Shown here piece by piece: positions 8,826 through 17,341 of a DNA stretch of 64,000 nucleotides. A program made the position numbers and the translations under genes. Position 1 is the first letter of the stretch; each line of letters opens with the position of its first letter. Under the pieces are notes generated by a model. It was given only the letters and a program-made list of their open reading frames with translations, had not been told where the DNA came from and searched no databases. Source of the stretch: Rhodovibrionaceae bacterium. Lineage in GTDB: Bacteria > Pseudomonadota > Alphaproteobacteria > Kiloniellales > DSM-21159. The stretch lies in assembly GCA_028279885.1 (NCBI GenBank), contig JANQMX010000058.1, forward strand, positions 124,001 through 188,000. Reading direction: 5' to 3'.

Positions 8826-9677
8826 GTGCGGCTGCCAGCGGCGGTTTCCTATAGCCTTCAGGTTCTTGTCGGTCAGTGGCGGCTGTGGCTATCGCTGGCC
8901 TGGTTGCCGCTGGCCGGCACCGTCGTCGCGACCCTGCTGCAGGTGTCGGTGAACCAATGCAGTGAGGTGCGGGGCATCGACTGTTTTGCCGACCTGCTGC
9001 CCTATGGAGCGGCGCGGGCGCTGGCGGCCTGGAGCGGGCTGCTGATCTACGGCCTCTATGGCCTCTGCTTCGTCCCCGCCATCACGGCGCTTTATCGCCG
9101 TCTTCTGCTTGAGCCTGACGCGACCGGCGCCGGCCGGATCCGCGTCTCCGGCGCCGAGCTCCGCTATGCCGGCTACAGTCTGTTGTTCTTCTATCTCACG
9201 ATGGTGACGGGCCAGTCCCTCTGGTTCTTGCTCTGGCCGCATTATGTGGCCGAGTTCGGCATGCTGCCGCAGCCGCCCGGTTGGTTCGTCGCCTACGTCG
9301 GGCACCCACTGCAGTTGCTGGTCATTCTCTTGCTCCTGCTGGCGCTTGCGCGCTTTTACCTGGTCTTGCCGGATGCGGCTTTGGGCCGCCGCGGGCGCTT
9401 TCTCGACCTTTTCGCGCATAGCAGGGGCCATCTCTTGGCGATTGTCCTGGCCCTGGTGGTGGTTCGTATGCTCAGCATCGTTGTCGGCGCGGTCATCGAC
9501 CTGCCTGGCGGCCTGGCGCTCGAGCTCCTTCAGGGACTGAGCGTCGACGCCGTCTCGACCATAGAGACGGTGATCGTTCGGGCGGCGACCTTCGCCGATG
9601 ACTATGTCCGAGCGGTGGGCAGCGCCGCCGTCTTGGCTTGGTTTTACCGCAAGCTGGTTATGAGCCGGGAGGAGTAA
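8826..9677 (+). CDS. Integral membrane protein of unknown function
   Basis: 283 residues from a GTG start seven bases after the dioxygenase stop. Five to six hydrophobic segments are visible: around residues 18-38 (LWLSLAWLPLAGTVVATLLQ), 60-90, 115-140 (YSLLFFYLTMVTGQSLWFLL), 160-185 (LQLLVILLLLLALARFYLVL) and 205-235 (LLAIVLALVVVRMLSIVVGA). No transporter signature is recognisable. Tight spacing with the genes on both sides (7 bases each) supports membership in the same operon. Function unknown. Confidence 0.75.
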   Translation: MRLPAAVSYSLQVLVGQWRLWLSLAWLPLAGTVVATLLQVSVNQCSEVRGIDCFADLLPYGAARALAAWSGLLIYGLYGLCFVPAITALYRRLLLEPDATGAGRIRVSGAELRYAGYSLLFFYLTMVTGQSLWFLLWPHYVAEFGMLPQPPGWFVAYVGHPLQLLVILLLLLALARFYLVLPDAALGRRGRFLDLFAHSRGHLLAIVLALVVVRMLSIVVGAVIDLPGGLALELLQGLSVDAVSTIETVIVRAATFADDYVRAVGSAAVLAWFYRKLVMSREE

Positions 9678-9684
9678 CGCAGCG

Positions 9685-10326
9685 ATGTACAAACTCTATT
9701 GGAGCAAGCGCACGGGCGCCTTCGCCGCGGAGACCGCCCTCGAACTTTGCGGCGCCGCCTTTGAAGGTGTACAGGTCGATCACAAAGCTGGGGCGCATCG
9801 GGAAGCGGCCTATTTGGCGATCAATCCGGCTGGGCAGATCCCAGCGTTGGCTTTGCCCGATGGCCAGTTGATCACCGAGTCGGCGGCTATGGTATTGCAC
9901 TTGGCCGACGCCTATCCCGACAGCGGTTATTGGCCGATGGATACAGCTGAGCGCGCCGTCGCCTATCGCTGGCTGGTGTTCGCCAGCGCGCAGCTCTACG
10001 AGACGGACCTGCGCTATTCCTACGCGGACCGCTACACGACGGCGCCGGACGGCGCCGAGGGGGTGCGCCAGGCCGCGCACCGGCACATAGACCACCTTTG
10101 GTCCATCGTGGCCGAGGCCTTGACGCCCGGGCCGTTCTTCTTCGGCGAGGAGCTGACGCTGCTCGACCCCTATGTCGCCATGGTTGCCGCTTGGCACTAC
10201 GACCTGCCGCGCCTCTGTGCGGCCGAGCCGCGCGTCCATGCGCTGCTCGACGCGGTGACGGCCCATCCGGCGGTCGGCCCGATCTGGCGGCGCTATGAGC
10301 TGCCTATGCCGGCGCTTGCGGCCTGA
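9685..10326 (+). CDS. Glutathione S-transferase family protein (first of a tandem pair)
   Basis: 213 residues. The N-terminal thioredoxin-like domain (about 1-78) begins YKLYWSKRTGAFAAETAL and carries the GSH-binding cis-Pro/ESAAM region (NPAGQIPALALPDG, LITESAAMVLHLAD). The C-terminal all-helical domain ends with the conserved LLDPYVAM segment (the usual T/LxxD N-capping box). The catalytic position holds Ser/Lys near residues 6-8 rather than a clear Cys or Tyr, so the reaction is uncertain. It starts seven bases after the membrane protein and is followed by a paralogue. Confidence 0.87.
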   Translation: MYKLYWSKRTGAFAAETALELCGAAFEGVQVDHKAGAHREAAYLAINPAGQIPALALPDGQLITESAAMVLHLADAYPDSGYWPMDTAERAVAYRWLVFASAQLYETDLRYSYADRYTTAPDGAEGVRQAAHRHIDHLWSIVAEALTPGPFFFGEELTLLDPYVAMVAAWHYDLPRLCAAEPRVHALLDAVTAHPAVGPIWRRYELPMPALAA

Positions 10327-10342
10327 GTGCGGGAGGCGGGCC

Positions 10343-10978
10343 TTGGCAAACCCCTACCGTCTCTACTGGACGCCGACGAGCGGCTCGTTCGTTGTGGAGC
10401 TGATGCTGCGCGAGGCCGGAGCACCACATGAGACGATCCAGGTCGAAGACCGCCGCGCCGAGGATTTTCTCGCCGTCAATCCCCTGGGCAAGGTGCCGGT
10501 CTTAGAGTTGCCCGACGGCACGGTGATGACCGAGTCGGCAGCCATGGTCCTGCAGCTCTTCGACGCCTATCCCGAGGCCGACTTCACACCGCAGGGCGCG
10601 GCAAGCTGGACCAAGGCGCGGCGGTGGCTGATGTTCCTGACCTGCGAGCTCTACACCGCCTATCAGCAATCCTATCACAGCGAGCACTTCACGGTCGGCA
10701 GCCGGATTGCACGGGAAGAGGTAAAGTCGGCCGGGCGCGGTCGCGTCCGTGAGCTCTGGAAGATCTTCGAGGCCCAGGCTCTCGATCCGGGGCCCTTCGT
10801 GCTGGGCGAGCGCTACAGCGCTGTCGATGCCTATGCGGCGATGCTGGCGAGTTGGGATCAATCGCCCGAAGTGCTGCTCACCATCCGGCCCAGGCTTGGT
10901 AGTCTGGTTCAAGCCGTGTGCGATCGCCCGGAAACAGCGGCCGTTCTCGAAAAGTACAGACTCGGGTTCGGGGCATAG
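10343..10978 (+). CDS. Glutathione S-transferase family protein (second of a tandem pair)
   Basis: 211 residues from the TTG at 10343. This start is preferred because a purine-rich RBS (GGGAGG, from 10331) lies just upstream, it avoids the 32-base overlap with the preceding gene that the upstream ATG at 10295 would create, and it yields the family-typical N-terminus ANPYRLYWTPTSGSF. The thioredoxin-like domain contains NPLGKVPVLELPDG and MTESAAMVLQLFDAYPE, closely matching the preceding GST, so the two genes look like an ancestral tandem duplication. The helical domain ends with AVDAYAAML. Substrate unknown. Confidence 0.83.
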   Translation: MANPYRLYWTPTSGSFVVELMLREAGAPHETIQVEDRRAEDFLAVNPLGKVPVLELPDGTVMTESAAMVLQLFDAYPEADFTPQGAASWTKARRWLMFLTCELYTAYQQSYHSEHFTVGSRIAREEVKSAGRGRVRELWKIFEAQALDPGPFVLGERYSAVDAYAAMLASWDQSPEVLLTIRPRLGSLVQAVCDRPETAAVLEKYRLGFGA

Positions 10979-10990
10979 GAAGGACGGCAC

Positions 10991-12096
10991 ATGGCGTGGC
11001 AGAAACCCGACCGCATGGCCGGTGTTGCACTGGTCGGGCACGGCGGCTTCGACAAGCTGGTGTTCCGCGAAGATCTGCCGCTTCCCGAACCCGGCCCCAA
11101 CGACGTGCTGATCGAGGTCGGGGCCGCCGGCGTCAACAATACCGACATCAACACCCGCACCGCCTGGTACTCGAAGACCGTGCGGGAAGGCACCGGCAGC
11201 GGCGGCGAAGGCGGCTTCGGCGAGGGTGTGGACGATGACGGCAGCTGGTCCGGCGACCCCATCGCCTTTCCGCGCATCCAGGGCGCCGACGGCTGCGGGC
11301 GCATCGTCGCGGTCGGCGAGGCGGTCTCGCCGGCACGCATCGGTGAGCGGGTCCTGGTGCGCACCATGATGGACAAGCCGGGCGAGGAGACCGAGTTCGA
11401 CTGCTGGACCTTGGGCTCCGAATGCGACGGCGCCTTCGCCCAGTACCTGTCGGTGCCGGCCGTCGAAGCCTTCCCGATCGACTGCGATTGGAGCGATGCC
11501 GAGCTGGCCTCGATCCCCTGTGCCTATTCGACGGCGGAGAACCTGCTGCACCGTGCCACGCTGGGCGAGGGGGAGCGGGTCTTGATCACCGGCGCCTCCG
11601 GCGGGGTCGGCTCGGCCGCGTTCAACTTGCCAAGCGCCGCGGTGCCGAGATCGTCGCCGTCTCCGGTGCCGCCAAGGCGGCCGAGGTCGAAGCCTTAGGC
11701 GCCAGCCAGGTCGTCGACCGCGGCGCAGACCTGGTCGAGGCCCTCGGCCGCGACAGCGTGGACGTGGTGGTCGACCTGGTGGCCGGCCCGAGCTGGCCGA
11801 GCCTCTTAGAGGTGCTGCGGCGCGGCGGACGCTATGCCACCGCGGGCGCCATTGCCGGGCCGCTGGTCGAGCTGGATGTGCGCACCCTGTACTTGAAGGA
11901 CCTGACCTTCTTCGGCTGCACCTACCAGCCGCGGGTCGTCTTCGAGAACCTGATCGGCTACATTGAGCGCGGCGAGATCGCGCCGCTGGTCGCCAAGACC
12001 TACCCCTTGCAGGACATCGTCACGGCCCAGGAGGACTTCCTGGCCAAGGGCTACGTTGGCAAACTGGTGCTGCTGCCGCCGGGCCGCGCAGCGTGA
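10991..12096 (+). pseudogene. Zinc-type alcohol dehydrogenase/quinone reductase, frameshifted
   Basis: The protein is split across two frames. The frame from 10991 gives the GroES-like domain (VLIEVGAAGVNNTDINTRTAWY, GADGCGRIVAVGEAVSP) and runs into the nucleotide-binding motif ITGASGGVGSAA, then derails. The remainder continues in the preceding frame from about 11620 as VQLAKRRGAEIVAVSGAAK through GYVGKLVLLPPG to the stop at 12096. A single missing base near 11618-11620 (probably one G in GCGTTC) restores one protein of about 368 residues, the normal MDR length. It is either a real inactivating mutation or a sequencing error. It follows the GST pair by 12 bases. Confidence 0.85.
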
Positions 12097-12136
12097 GTTC
12101 TTGATTGAAAGCGAACGAGTGAGGAGTGCCGACAGC

Positions 12137-12763
12137 ATGCCGCCCATCGAGCTTCTGCTTCCCTTCTTCGCCGCGACCCTGGCCTTCGCCATCATGCCGG
12201 GGCCTGCCATTCTCTACACGGCGGCGCAGACCATCGCCCGCGGCCGCAAGGGCGGCTTCTTCGCGGTCTTCGGCATTCACGTCGGCGGCTTCATCCACGT
12301 GGCGGCGGCGGCGGCCGGGCTCTCCGCCATCTTCGCCCACGTGCCGGAAGCCTATGCCGTGCTCAAGATCGTCGGTGCGATCTATCTCGTCTGGCTCGGC
12401 ATCCAGATCCTCCGCTCCCACGCCGGCGGCAGCCTGCCCGGCGTCCAAGGGAAAAGCCTCCGCCGCACCTTCCTCGACAGCGTGCTGGTCGAGGTGCTCA
12501 ACCCCAAGACGGCGCTCTTCTTCATCGCCTTCCTGCCGCAGTTCGTCGACCCGGCGGCCGCCTGGCCGCTATGGCTGCAGTTCGTCGTGCTCGGCACGGT
12601 CGTCAACGTGGCTTTCTCGCTCGGCGACGTGATCACCGTGCTGATCACCACCCGCATGGTCCGCCTGGTCACCCAGAACAGCCTCGGCGAGCGCCTGGCG
12701 CGCTGGTTCTCCGGCTCCATCCTGGTCGGCCTTGGCGTCCACCTCGCCGTCTCCCGCGACTGA
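12137..12763 (+). CDS. LysE/RhtB family amino-acid exporter
   Basis: 208 residues from the ATG at 12137, preceded by a GAGGAG RBS at 12121. The start of the open frame at 11963 is inside the dehydrogenase gene and is rejected. Six hydrophobic segments with the family's N-terminal signature (FAIMPGPAILYTAAQTIARG), the GGF-H-V-A second helix, and the NPKTALFFIAFLPQFVD motif near residue 115 identify a LysE-type translocator. Members export amino acids or related metabolites through the inner membrane. It precedes a D-amino acid transaminase gene by 31 bases. Confidence 0.88.
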   Translation: MPPIELLLPFFAATLAFAIMPGPAILYTAAQTIARGRKGGFFAVFGIHVGGFIHVAAAAAGLSAIFAHVPEAYAVLKIVGAIYLVWLGIQILRSHAGGSLPGVQGKSLRRTFLDSVLVEVLNPKTALFFIAFLPQFVDPAAAWPLWLQFVVLGTVVNVAFSLGDVITVLITTRMVRLVTQNSLGERLARWFSGSILVGLGVHLAVSRD

Positions 12764-12794
12764 CAAACACTCCCAACAAAAAGAAGAGGGCTGC

Positions 12795-13646
12795 ATGACC
12801 CGAACCGTCTATCTCAACGGCGAATTCCTGCCGGCTGATCAGGCCAAGGTGTCCATCTTCGACCGGGGTCTCAACCTGGCCGACGGCGTCTATGAGGTGC
12901 TGGGGGTGCTCGACGGCAAGCTGATCGACAGCGAGGGGCATCTGGCGCGGCTCTGGCGCTCGCTCGGCGAACTCTCCATCCCGGCGCCTTTCGGCGACGA
13001 GGAGGTTCTGGACTTCGCCCGCAAGCTGGTGGCGCAGAACTGTATCGAAGAGGGTTTGGTCTACATGCAGATCACCCGTGGCGTCGCCGAGCGCGACTTC
13101 GTCTTCCCGGCCGGGGTAACGCCGACGGTCTTCGCCTTCACCCAGCCCAAGAGCGATGCCTTCCGCGAGGCTTGCCAGAATGGCGTAACCCTGAAGAGCG
13201 CGCCCGACCTGCGCTGGGCTCGGCGCGACATCAAGTCGACCGGTCTGCTGGCCCAGGTGCTTGCCAAGCAGGCCGCGAAGGAGGCCGGCTGCGACGAAGC
13301 GCTGATGGTCAAGGACGGCACGGTGACCGAGGGCGGCGCCACGTCCTTCTTCATGATCAAGGACGGCGTTCTGATCACCCGGCCGCTGTCCAACGACATC
13401 CTGCCCGGCGTGACGCGCAAGAGCGTTCTCGCTTTGGCGCGCGACCAGGACCTGGCGGTGGAAGAGCGGACCTTCACCCTGGAGGAAGCCTACGACGCCG
13501 ACGAAGCCTTCATCACCGGCGCCTCGACCTACGTCTGCCCGGTCTTGAAGATCGACGGCCATGTCATCGGCACCGGCGAGCCAGGGCCTATGGTCCGCCG
13601 TTTGCAGGACATCTACCTCGACTTCGCCCGGGCGAGCCTGGCCTAA
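12795..13646 (+). CDS. dat: D-amino acid aminotransferase (class IV PLP enzyme)
   Basis: 283 residues from the ATG at 12795, with AAGAAGAGG just upstream. The N-terminal signature VYLNGEFLPADQAKVSIFDRG and the PLP lysine in RRDIKSTGLLAQVL (about residue 146) are those of the fold-IV D-alanine transaminase/branched-chain group; the phosphate-binding TEGGATSFFMIKDG (about 180) and the C-terminal EAFITGAST follow. By length and motifs it is closest to D-amino acid transaminase, which interconverts D-alanine and D-glutamate, but branched-chain activity cannot be excluded. It closes the plus-strand run that begins at the dioxygenase. Confidence 0.85.
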   Translation: MTRTVYLNGEFLPADQAKVSIFDRGLNLADGVYEVLGVLDGKLIDSEGHLARLWRSLGELSIPAPFGDEEVLDFARKLVAQNCIEEGLVYMQITRGVAERDFVFPAGVTPTVFAFTQPKSDAFREACQNGVTLKSAPDLRWARRDIKSTGLLAQVLAKQAAKEAGCDEALMVKDGTVTEGGATSFFMIKDGVLITRPLSNDILPGVTRKSVLALARDQDLAVEERTFTLEEAYDADEAFITGASTYVCPVLKIDGHVIGTGEPGPMVRRLQDIYLDFARASLA

Positions 13647-13743
13647 GGTCCGTACGCAATTGGAGCTAACGCGCCGAAACGACTGAATCCGATCTCGATT
13701 CCCGCACGATCGGATAGGTTGGAAATCAGTAAGCTATGCTTGA

Positions 13744-14532
13744 TTAAGACCGGGGCCTCGTCCGACGTTGGCTTTGTCTAACGCCGGTCCAGGCCAGGCC
13801 CGCCAGTCCTAGCCCGAAGAGAGCCAGCGAGTTTGGGGCCGGCAGATTGGTCGTCACCGGCGGCGGGGGCTGCCTCGTGATCTGGCCCATCAGTATGGCG
13901 CTGTTGTCTCGATATTCTTCGGTCAGGAACTCCGAGGTCGGAATGCCGTCCACCAAAAAGCCGATGACGTCATAGCGGTAGGTCATGCCCTCCGCGATGA
14001 AGTACTGCGTCGCGGCGGCGCCGGAGATCTCGACCAAGTCGGGGCAGGGTGCCACGCCGCCAGCTTCGCAGGAAACGCCGCGGCCCGGGTAGTTGAGCGT
14101 TTCCAGATGGCCGAAGACGAAGTCCAAGCTGCCTGCCATCAGGCTGCCGCCGGGCCCGCCCAGCTCGAACGCCACGCTCAGGGTCGCGCTGTCGATGCTG
14201 TCGTAGTAGATCGGCCGATTGTAGTGGGTAAAGGTGCCGATCTCGAACAGAACCGGCGCTCCCCCTGCGGTCGGCAGCGTGATCGCGCTGCCGGTCACGC
14301 CTTGAAAGCCGTAGCCGCTCTGCGGATTGCCGCCGTAGGTGAGACCCCAGCGCAACTGATCGCTGCCCAGACCGTTCAAGCCGACGGCGTTGCCCGGCTC
14401 GGCAGCGGTCCAGACGCCGCTAGTCGTCAGCACGGCCGCCTGGGCCGAGGTGAGCAGCGAAGCACAGAGCGCTCCACCGATGATCGTTGGCACCAGCCTT
14501 CTACTGATGGCAAGCATGTCGTTTGTCCCCAA
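13744..14532 (-). CDS. Secreted choice-of-anchor K-like protein with PEP-CTERM-like C-terminus
   Basis: 262 residues. A Sec signal peptide (LVPTIIGGALCASLLTSAQA, cleavage after about residue 32) precedes a beta-rich extracellular domain with the block GTFTHYNRPI (about 100-110), which I associate with the choice-of-anchor K domain (recalled, not searched). The C-terminus is a tripartite sorting tail: LPAPNSLALFGLGLAGLAW then RQSQRR, i.e. a proline motif, a hydrophobic helix and basic residues, like a PEP-CTERM signal with the glutamate replaced. Such tails are processed by an exosortase, none of which is seen here. The gene stands alone, convergent with the transaminase. Confidence 0.75.
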   Translation of the reverse strand: MGTNDMLAISRRLVPTIIGGALCASLLTSAQAAVLTTSGVWTAAEPGNAVGLNGLGSDQLRWGLTYGGNPQSGYGFQGVTGSAITLPTAGGAPVLFEIGTFTHYNRPIYYDSIDSATLSVAFELGGPGGSLMAGSLDFVFGHLETLNYPGRGVSCEAGGVAPCPDLVEISGAAATQYFIAEGMTYRYDVIGFLVDGIPTSEFLTEEYRDNSAILMGQITRQPPPPVTTNLPAPNSLALFGLGLAGLAWTGVRQSQRRTRPRS

Positions 14533-14858
14533 TTCCTATTGTCCCCAAGCTCCGGCGGCTTCCGCACCCGCAGTCGCGTCACGCCCGACGGCGTTGCGGC
14601 CGCGCAGCAGCCGTTCCGGAAAGTTTGTCGGAAAAGCGAAAAGGCTTCCTTTCTCAGCATCGTTAATGGGGCGTTTGGCTCCGATTAAGCAGGCGCTCGG
14701 GCCTTATCGGATTGGACGGACACAACTCTGCGTCTCGCCTGGTGTGGCGCCGTCCTTAGCGCGCCGGCCGGTCCGGCGTGAGTCGCGCGGCATAGGCGGA
14801 CGAACACCGAGGGCATGGCAAGGCGTGCGGGAGCCAATCGGGCTGTGGGGTATTACAG

Positions 14859-14874
14859 TTTACGTAAACGTAAA
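14859..14874. promoter_or_regulatory. Probable LiuR operator
   Basis: The 16 bases TTTACGTAAACGTAAA form an inverted repeat (TTTACGT, two bases, ACGTAAA) about 40 bases before the MerR gene. This matches the type of palindrome reported for LiuR, the MerR-family repressor of branched-chain amino acid catabolism in Proteobacteria. The adjacent regulator and isovaleryl-CoA dehydrogenase genes fit this, implying autoregulation. Confidence 0.8.
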
Positions 14875-14914
14875 GTTTTGATATAGAGGCCGCGAATGAA
14901 GGAGAAGCTCTGCA

Positions 14915-15355
14915 TTGTCTGGCCAACCAAACCATCTGAGCGGCGAGCGGGCGCATTCCATCGGCGAGCTGACCCGGGAGTTCGGGGTCACCGCGCGCAC
15001 CCTGCGCTTCTATGAGGAGCGGGGGCTCTTGCGTCCCCGCCGTGCCGGGCAGCGGCGGCTCTACGACCGCGGCGACCGCACGCGGCTCAAGCTCATCCTG
15101 CGCGGCCGCCGGCTCGGTTTCAGCCTCGACGAGATCGAGGAGATCGTCTCACTCTACGAGGCGCCGCAGGGCGAGGCGGGGCAGCTGCAGCTGCTGCTCG
15201 ACCGTATTGCCGAGCGCCGCGCGGAGCTTGAGGAAAAACGACGCGACATCGCCGCCGTGCTGCGCGATCTGGCGCGGGTCGAGGCCGGTTGCCTGGAGCG
15301 GCTCGATGAGCTCGGCCAAAAGCCGGCCGGCGCCAAGCGGGAGACCCGAGCATGA
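14915..15355 (+). CDS. liuR: MerR-family regulator of leucine/isovalerate degradation (LiuR-like)
   Basis: 146 residues, TTG start with GGAGA 10 bases upstream. The N-terminal winged HTH is typical MerR (YSIGELTREFGVTARTLRFYEERGLL region; residues about 15-40, then RAGQRRLYDRGDRTRLKLILRGRRLGFSLDEI in shorter blocks) and is followed by a dimerising coiled coil (LLLDRIAERRAELEEKR). There is no metal-binding cysteine cluster. Its place ahead of a thioesterase and isovaleryl-CoA dehydrogenase, with a LiuR-type palindrome upstream, supports the LiuR assignment. The stop overlaps the next gene's start (ATGA). Confidence 0.87.
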   Translation: MSGQPNHLSGERAHSIGELTREFGVTARTLRFYEERGLLRPRRAGQRRLYDRGDRTRLKLILRGRRLGFSLDEIEEIVSLYEAPQGEAGQLQLLLDRIAERRAELEEKRRDIAAVLRDLARVEAGCLERLDELGQKPAGAKRETRA

Positions 15356-15813
15356 GCGTCTTTCAACCGGCGCACGTGGCCTGGGAAGCGCGTCTGCGCG
15401 ACTCCTTCGACCGCCAGGGCCTGATGGAAACCTTGGGTGCGAGCCTGGGCCATCTCGAGCCCGGGCGGGTGGAGATTCTCCTCTCCTTCCGCGAGGGGCT
15501 GAGCCAGCAGCACGGCTTCTTCCATGCCGGGGCCACCAGCACCATCGCCGACTCGGCCGGCGGCTATGCCGCCTTCAGCCTTTTTCCCGAGGACGCCTCT
15601 GTCCTGACCGTTGAGTTCAAGATCAATCTGATCGCGCCGGCCAAGGGCGAGCGCCTGCGGGCGGTGGGGCAGGTGATCAAGCCCGGGCGCACCCTGACGC
15701 TCTGCGATGTGGAGACCTATGTAAGCGATGCGGGGCGCGAGAAGCTCTGCGCCAAGATGCAGCAAACCCTGATGCGCCTGGACGGGCGCCCGGACATGCC
15801 GGCGGCAGGCTAG
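15352..15813 (+). CDS. PaaI-type hotdog-fold thioesterase
   Basis: 153 residues, overlapping the regulator by four bases. The hotdog fold is recognisable from EGLSQQHGFFHAGATSTIADSAGGYAAFS (the HGG/D core; residues about 49-77) followed by LTVEFKINLIAPAKGERL. This class hydrolyses acyl-CoA thioesters in the cytoplasm. Its position between LiuR and isovaleryl-CoA dehydrogenase suggests it removes stalled CoA esters in branched-chain amino acid degradation, but the substrate is inferred only from context. Confidence 0.87.
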   Translation: MSVFQPAHVAWEARLRDSFDRQGLMETLGASLGHLEPGRVEILLSFREGLSQQHGFFHAGATSTIADSAGGYAAFSLFPEDASVLTVEFKINLIAPAKGERLRAVGQVIKPGRTLTLCDVETYVSDAGREKLCAKMQQTLMRLDGRPDMPAAG

Positions 15814-15834
15814 CACCGTAAAGAGAGATATCCG

Positions 15835-17007
15835 ATGATTCCGAACCAGCTCCCTTCCCTGAACTTCAACCTCGGCGAAACGGCCGACCTCATCCGCGAT
15901 CAGGTGATGAGCTTTGCCTCCGAGGAGATCGCGCCGCTCGCCGCCGAGATCGACCGGGACGATCGGTTCCCGCGCCATCTCTGGCCCAAGATGGGCGAGC
16001 TCGGCCTGCACGGCATCACCGTGGAGGAAGAGTACGGCGGCGCTGGCCTCGGCTATCTCGAGCACGTGGTGGCGATGGAGGAGGTCAGCCGCGCCAGCGC
16101 CTCGGTCGGCCTGTCCTACGGCGCCCACTCCAACCTCTGCGTCAACCAGATCCGCCGCAACGGCAGCGAGGAGCAGAAGCGCCGCTATCTGCCCAAGCTG
16201 ATCTCCGGCGAGCATGTCGGCGCCCTGGCCATGAGTGAGCCCGGCTCCGGCTCCGACGTGGTCTCCATGCGCCTGAAGGCCGAGAAGAAGGGCGACCGTT
16301 ACGTCCTTAACGGCAGCAAGATGTGGATCACCAACGCCGACGAGGCGGAGACCCTGGTGATCTATGCCAAGACCGACCCGGAGGCCGGGCCGAAAGGCAT
16401 TACGACCTTCATCGTCGAGAAGGACTTCCCCGGTTTCTCCATCGCCCAGAAGCTGGACAAGCTCGGCATGCGCGGCTCGCCCACCGGCGAGCTTCTCTTC
16501 GAAGACTGCGAGGTGCCGGAAGAGAACATCCTGGGTGAGCTCAACAAGGGCGTGCGCGTGCTGATGAGCGGGCTGGACTACGAGCGCGCCGTGCTGGCGG
16601 CTGGACCGCTGGGCATCATGCAGGCCTGCATGGACGTGGCCGTGCCCTACGTCCATCAGCGCCGGCAGTTCGGCAAGTCGATCGGCGAGTTCCAGCTGGT
16701 GCAAGGCAAGCTCGCCGACATGTACACCACGATGAACGCCTGCAAGGCCTACGTCTACACCGTCGCCCAGGCCTGCGACCGGGGCGAGACCACCCGCAAG
16801 GACGCCGCCGGCGCCATCCTCTACGCTGCAGAGAAGGCGACCCAGATGGCGCTCGATGCGCTGCAGCTCCTAGGCGGCAACGGTTACATCAACGACTACG
16901 CCACCGGCCGCCTGCTGCGCGACGCCAAGCTCTACGAGATCGGCGCCGGCACCAGCGAGATCCGCCGCTGGCTGATCGGCCGCGAGCTCTTCGAAGAGAC
17001 CGCCTAA
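15835..17007 (+). CDS. ivd: Isovaleryl-CoA dehydrogenase
   Basis: 390 residues, full length for the family. Acyl-CoA dehydrogenase signatures are present in order: [17 protein letters not shown] (N-terminal), [13 protein letters not shown] (flavin-binding), [12 protein letters not shown] and the C-terminal [20 protein letters not shown]. The block [20 protein letters not shown] carries the Glu that serves as catalytic base in isovaleryl-CoA dehydrogenase (human E254 region), which separates it from short-chain paralogues. It oxidises isovaleryl-CoA to 3-methylcrotonyl-CoA in leucine catabolism. The usual next genes (3-methylcrotonyl-CoA carboxylase) are absent here; a low-GC segment begins instead. 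Confidence 0.93.
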   Translation: MIPNQLPSLNFNLGETADLIRDQVMSFASEEIAPLAAEIDRDDRFPRHLWPKMGELGLHGITVEEEYGGAGLGYLEHVVAMEEVSRASASVGLSYGAHSNLCVNQIRRNGSEEQKRRYLPKLISGEHVGALAMSEPGSGSDVVSMRLKAEKKGDRYVLNGSKMWITNADEAETLVIYAKTDPEAGPKGITTFIVEKDFPGFSIAQKLDKLGMRGSPTGELLFEDCEVPEENILGELNKGVRVLMSGLDYERAVLAAGPLGIMQACMDVAVPYVHQRRQFGKSIGEFQLVQGKLADMYTTMNACKAYVYTVAQACDRGETTRKDAAGAILYAAEKATQMALDALQLLGGNGYINDYATGRLLRDAKLYEIGAGTSEIRRWLIGRELFEETA

Positions 17008-17341
17008 GTTGCGGTTCCTTCGCTCGAGCAGTAGCCCTTCGGCGCCCACGAGAGCTGTGATCTGCTGACACTCTCCCTTCTGAGGAGGGTCTGCCGGGGT
17101 TGGAGGTCGAGAGGCGACCGTGCGTCAGAGTGCTGCCGTAAGCGCGTATTCATCTGACGGTTAGGGGCTTTGGCATACGACCACGCCAGCTCGTCGTATG
17201 AGTGGGACCACATTGCTGACGGATCTAGCTCTACCTTGTCTAACTCTTGCCTTATCGCCAAAACTTCAGTTAGCATCACTAAGCAGTAATCTAAGTTAGA
17301 TAGCTCCTTTGCAGCCTGTATTGAGATACTGGGGATCTCTC
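17008..17341. other. Intergenic transition into an AT-richer segment
   Basis: About 330 bases between isovaleryl-CoA dehydrogenase and the Trypco2-like gene. Composition shifts here from GC-rich to AT-richer, especially after about 17260. One minus-strand open frame (17004-17279) overlaps the dehydrogenase end and shows no family resemblance. I see no RNA gene, transposase or clear terminator. It is probably the left junction of the following island. Confidence 0.6.

Noticed and set aside
17004..17279. Open frame on the minus strand at the left side of the island
   Set aside because: It overlaps the dehydrogenase end and has no recognisable motif or RBS; not a transposase remnant that I can identify.
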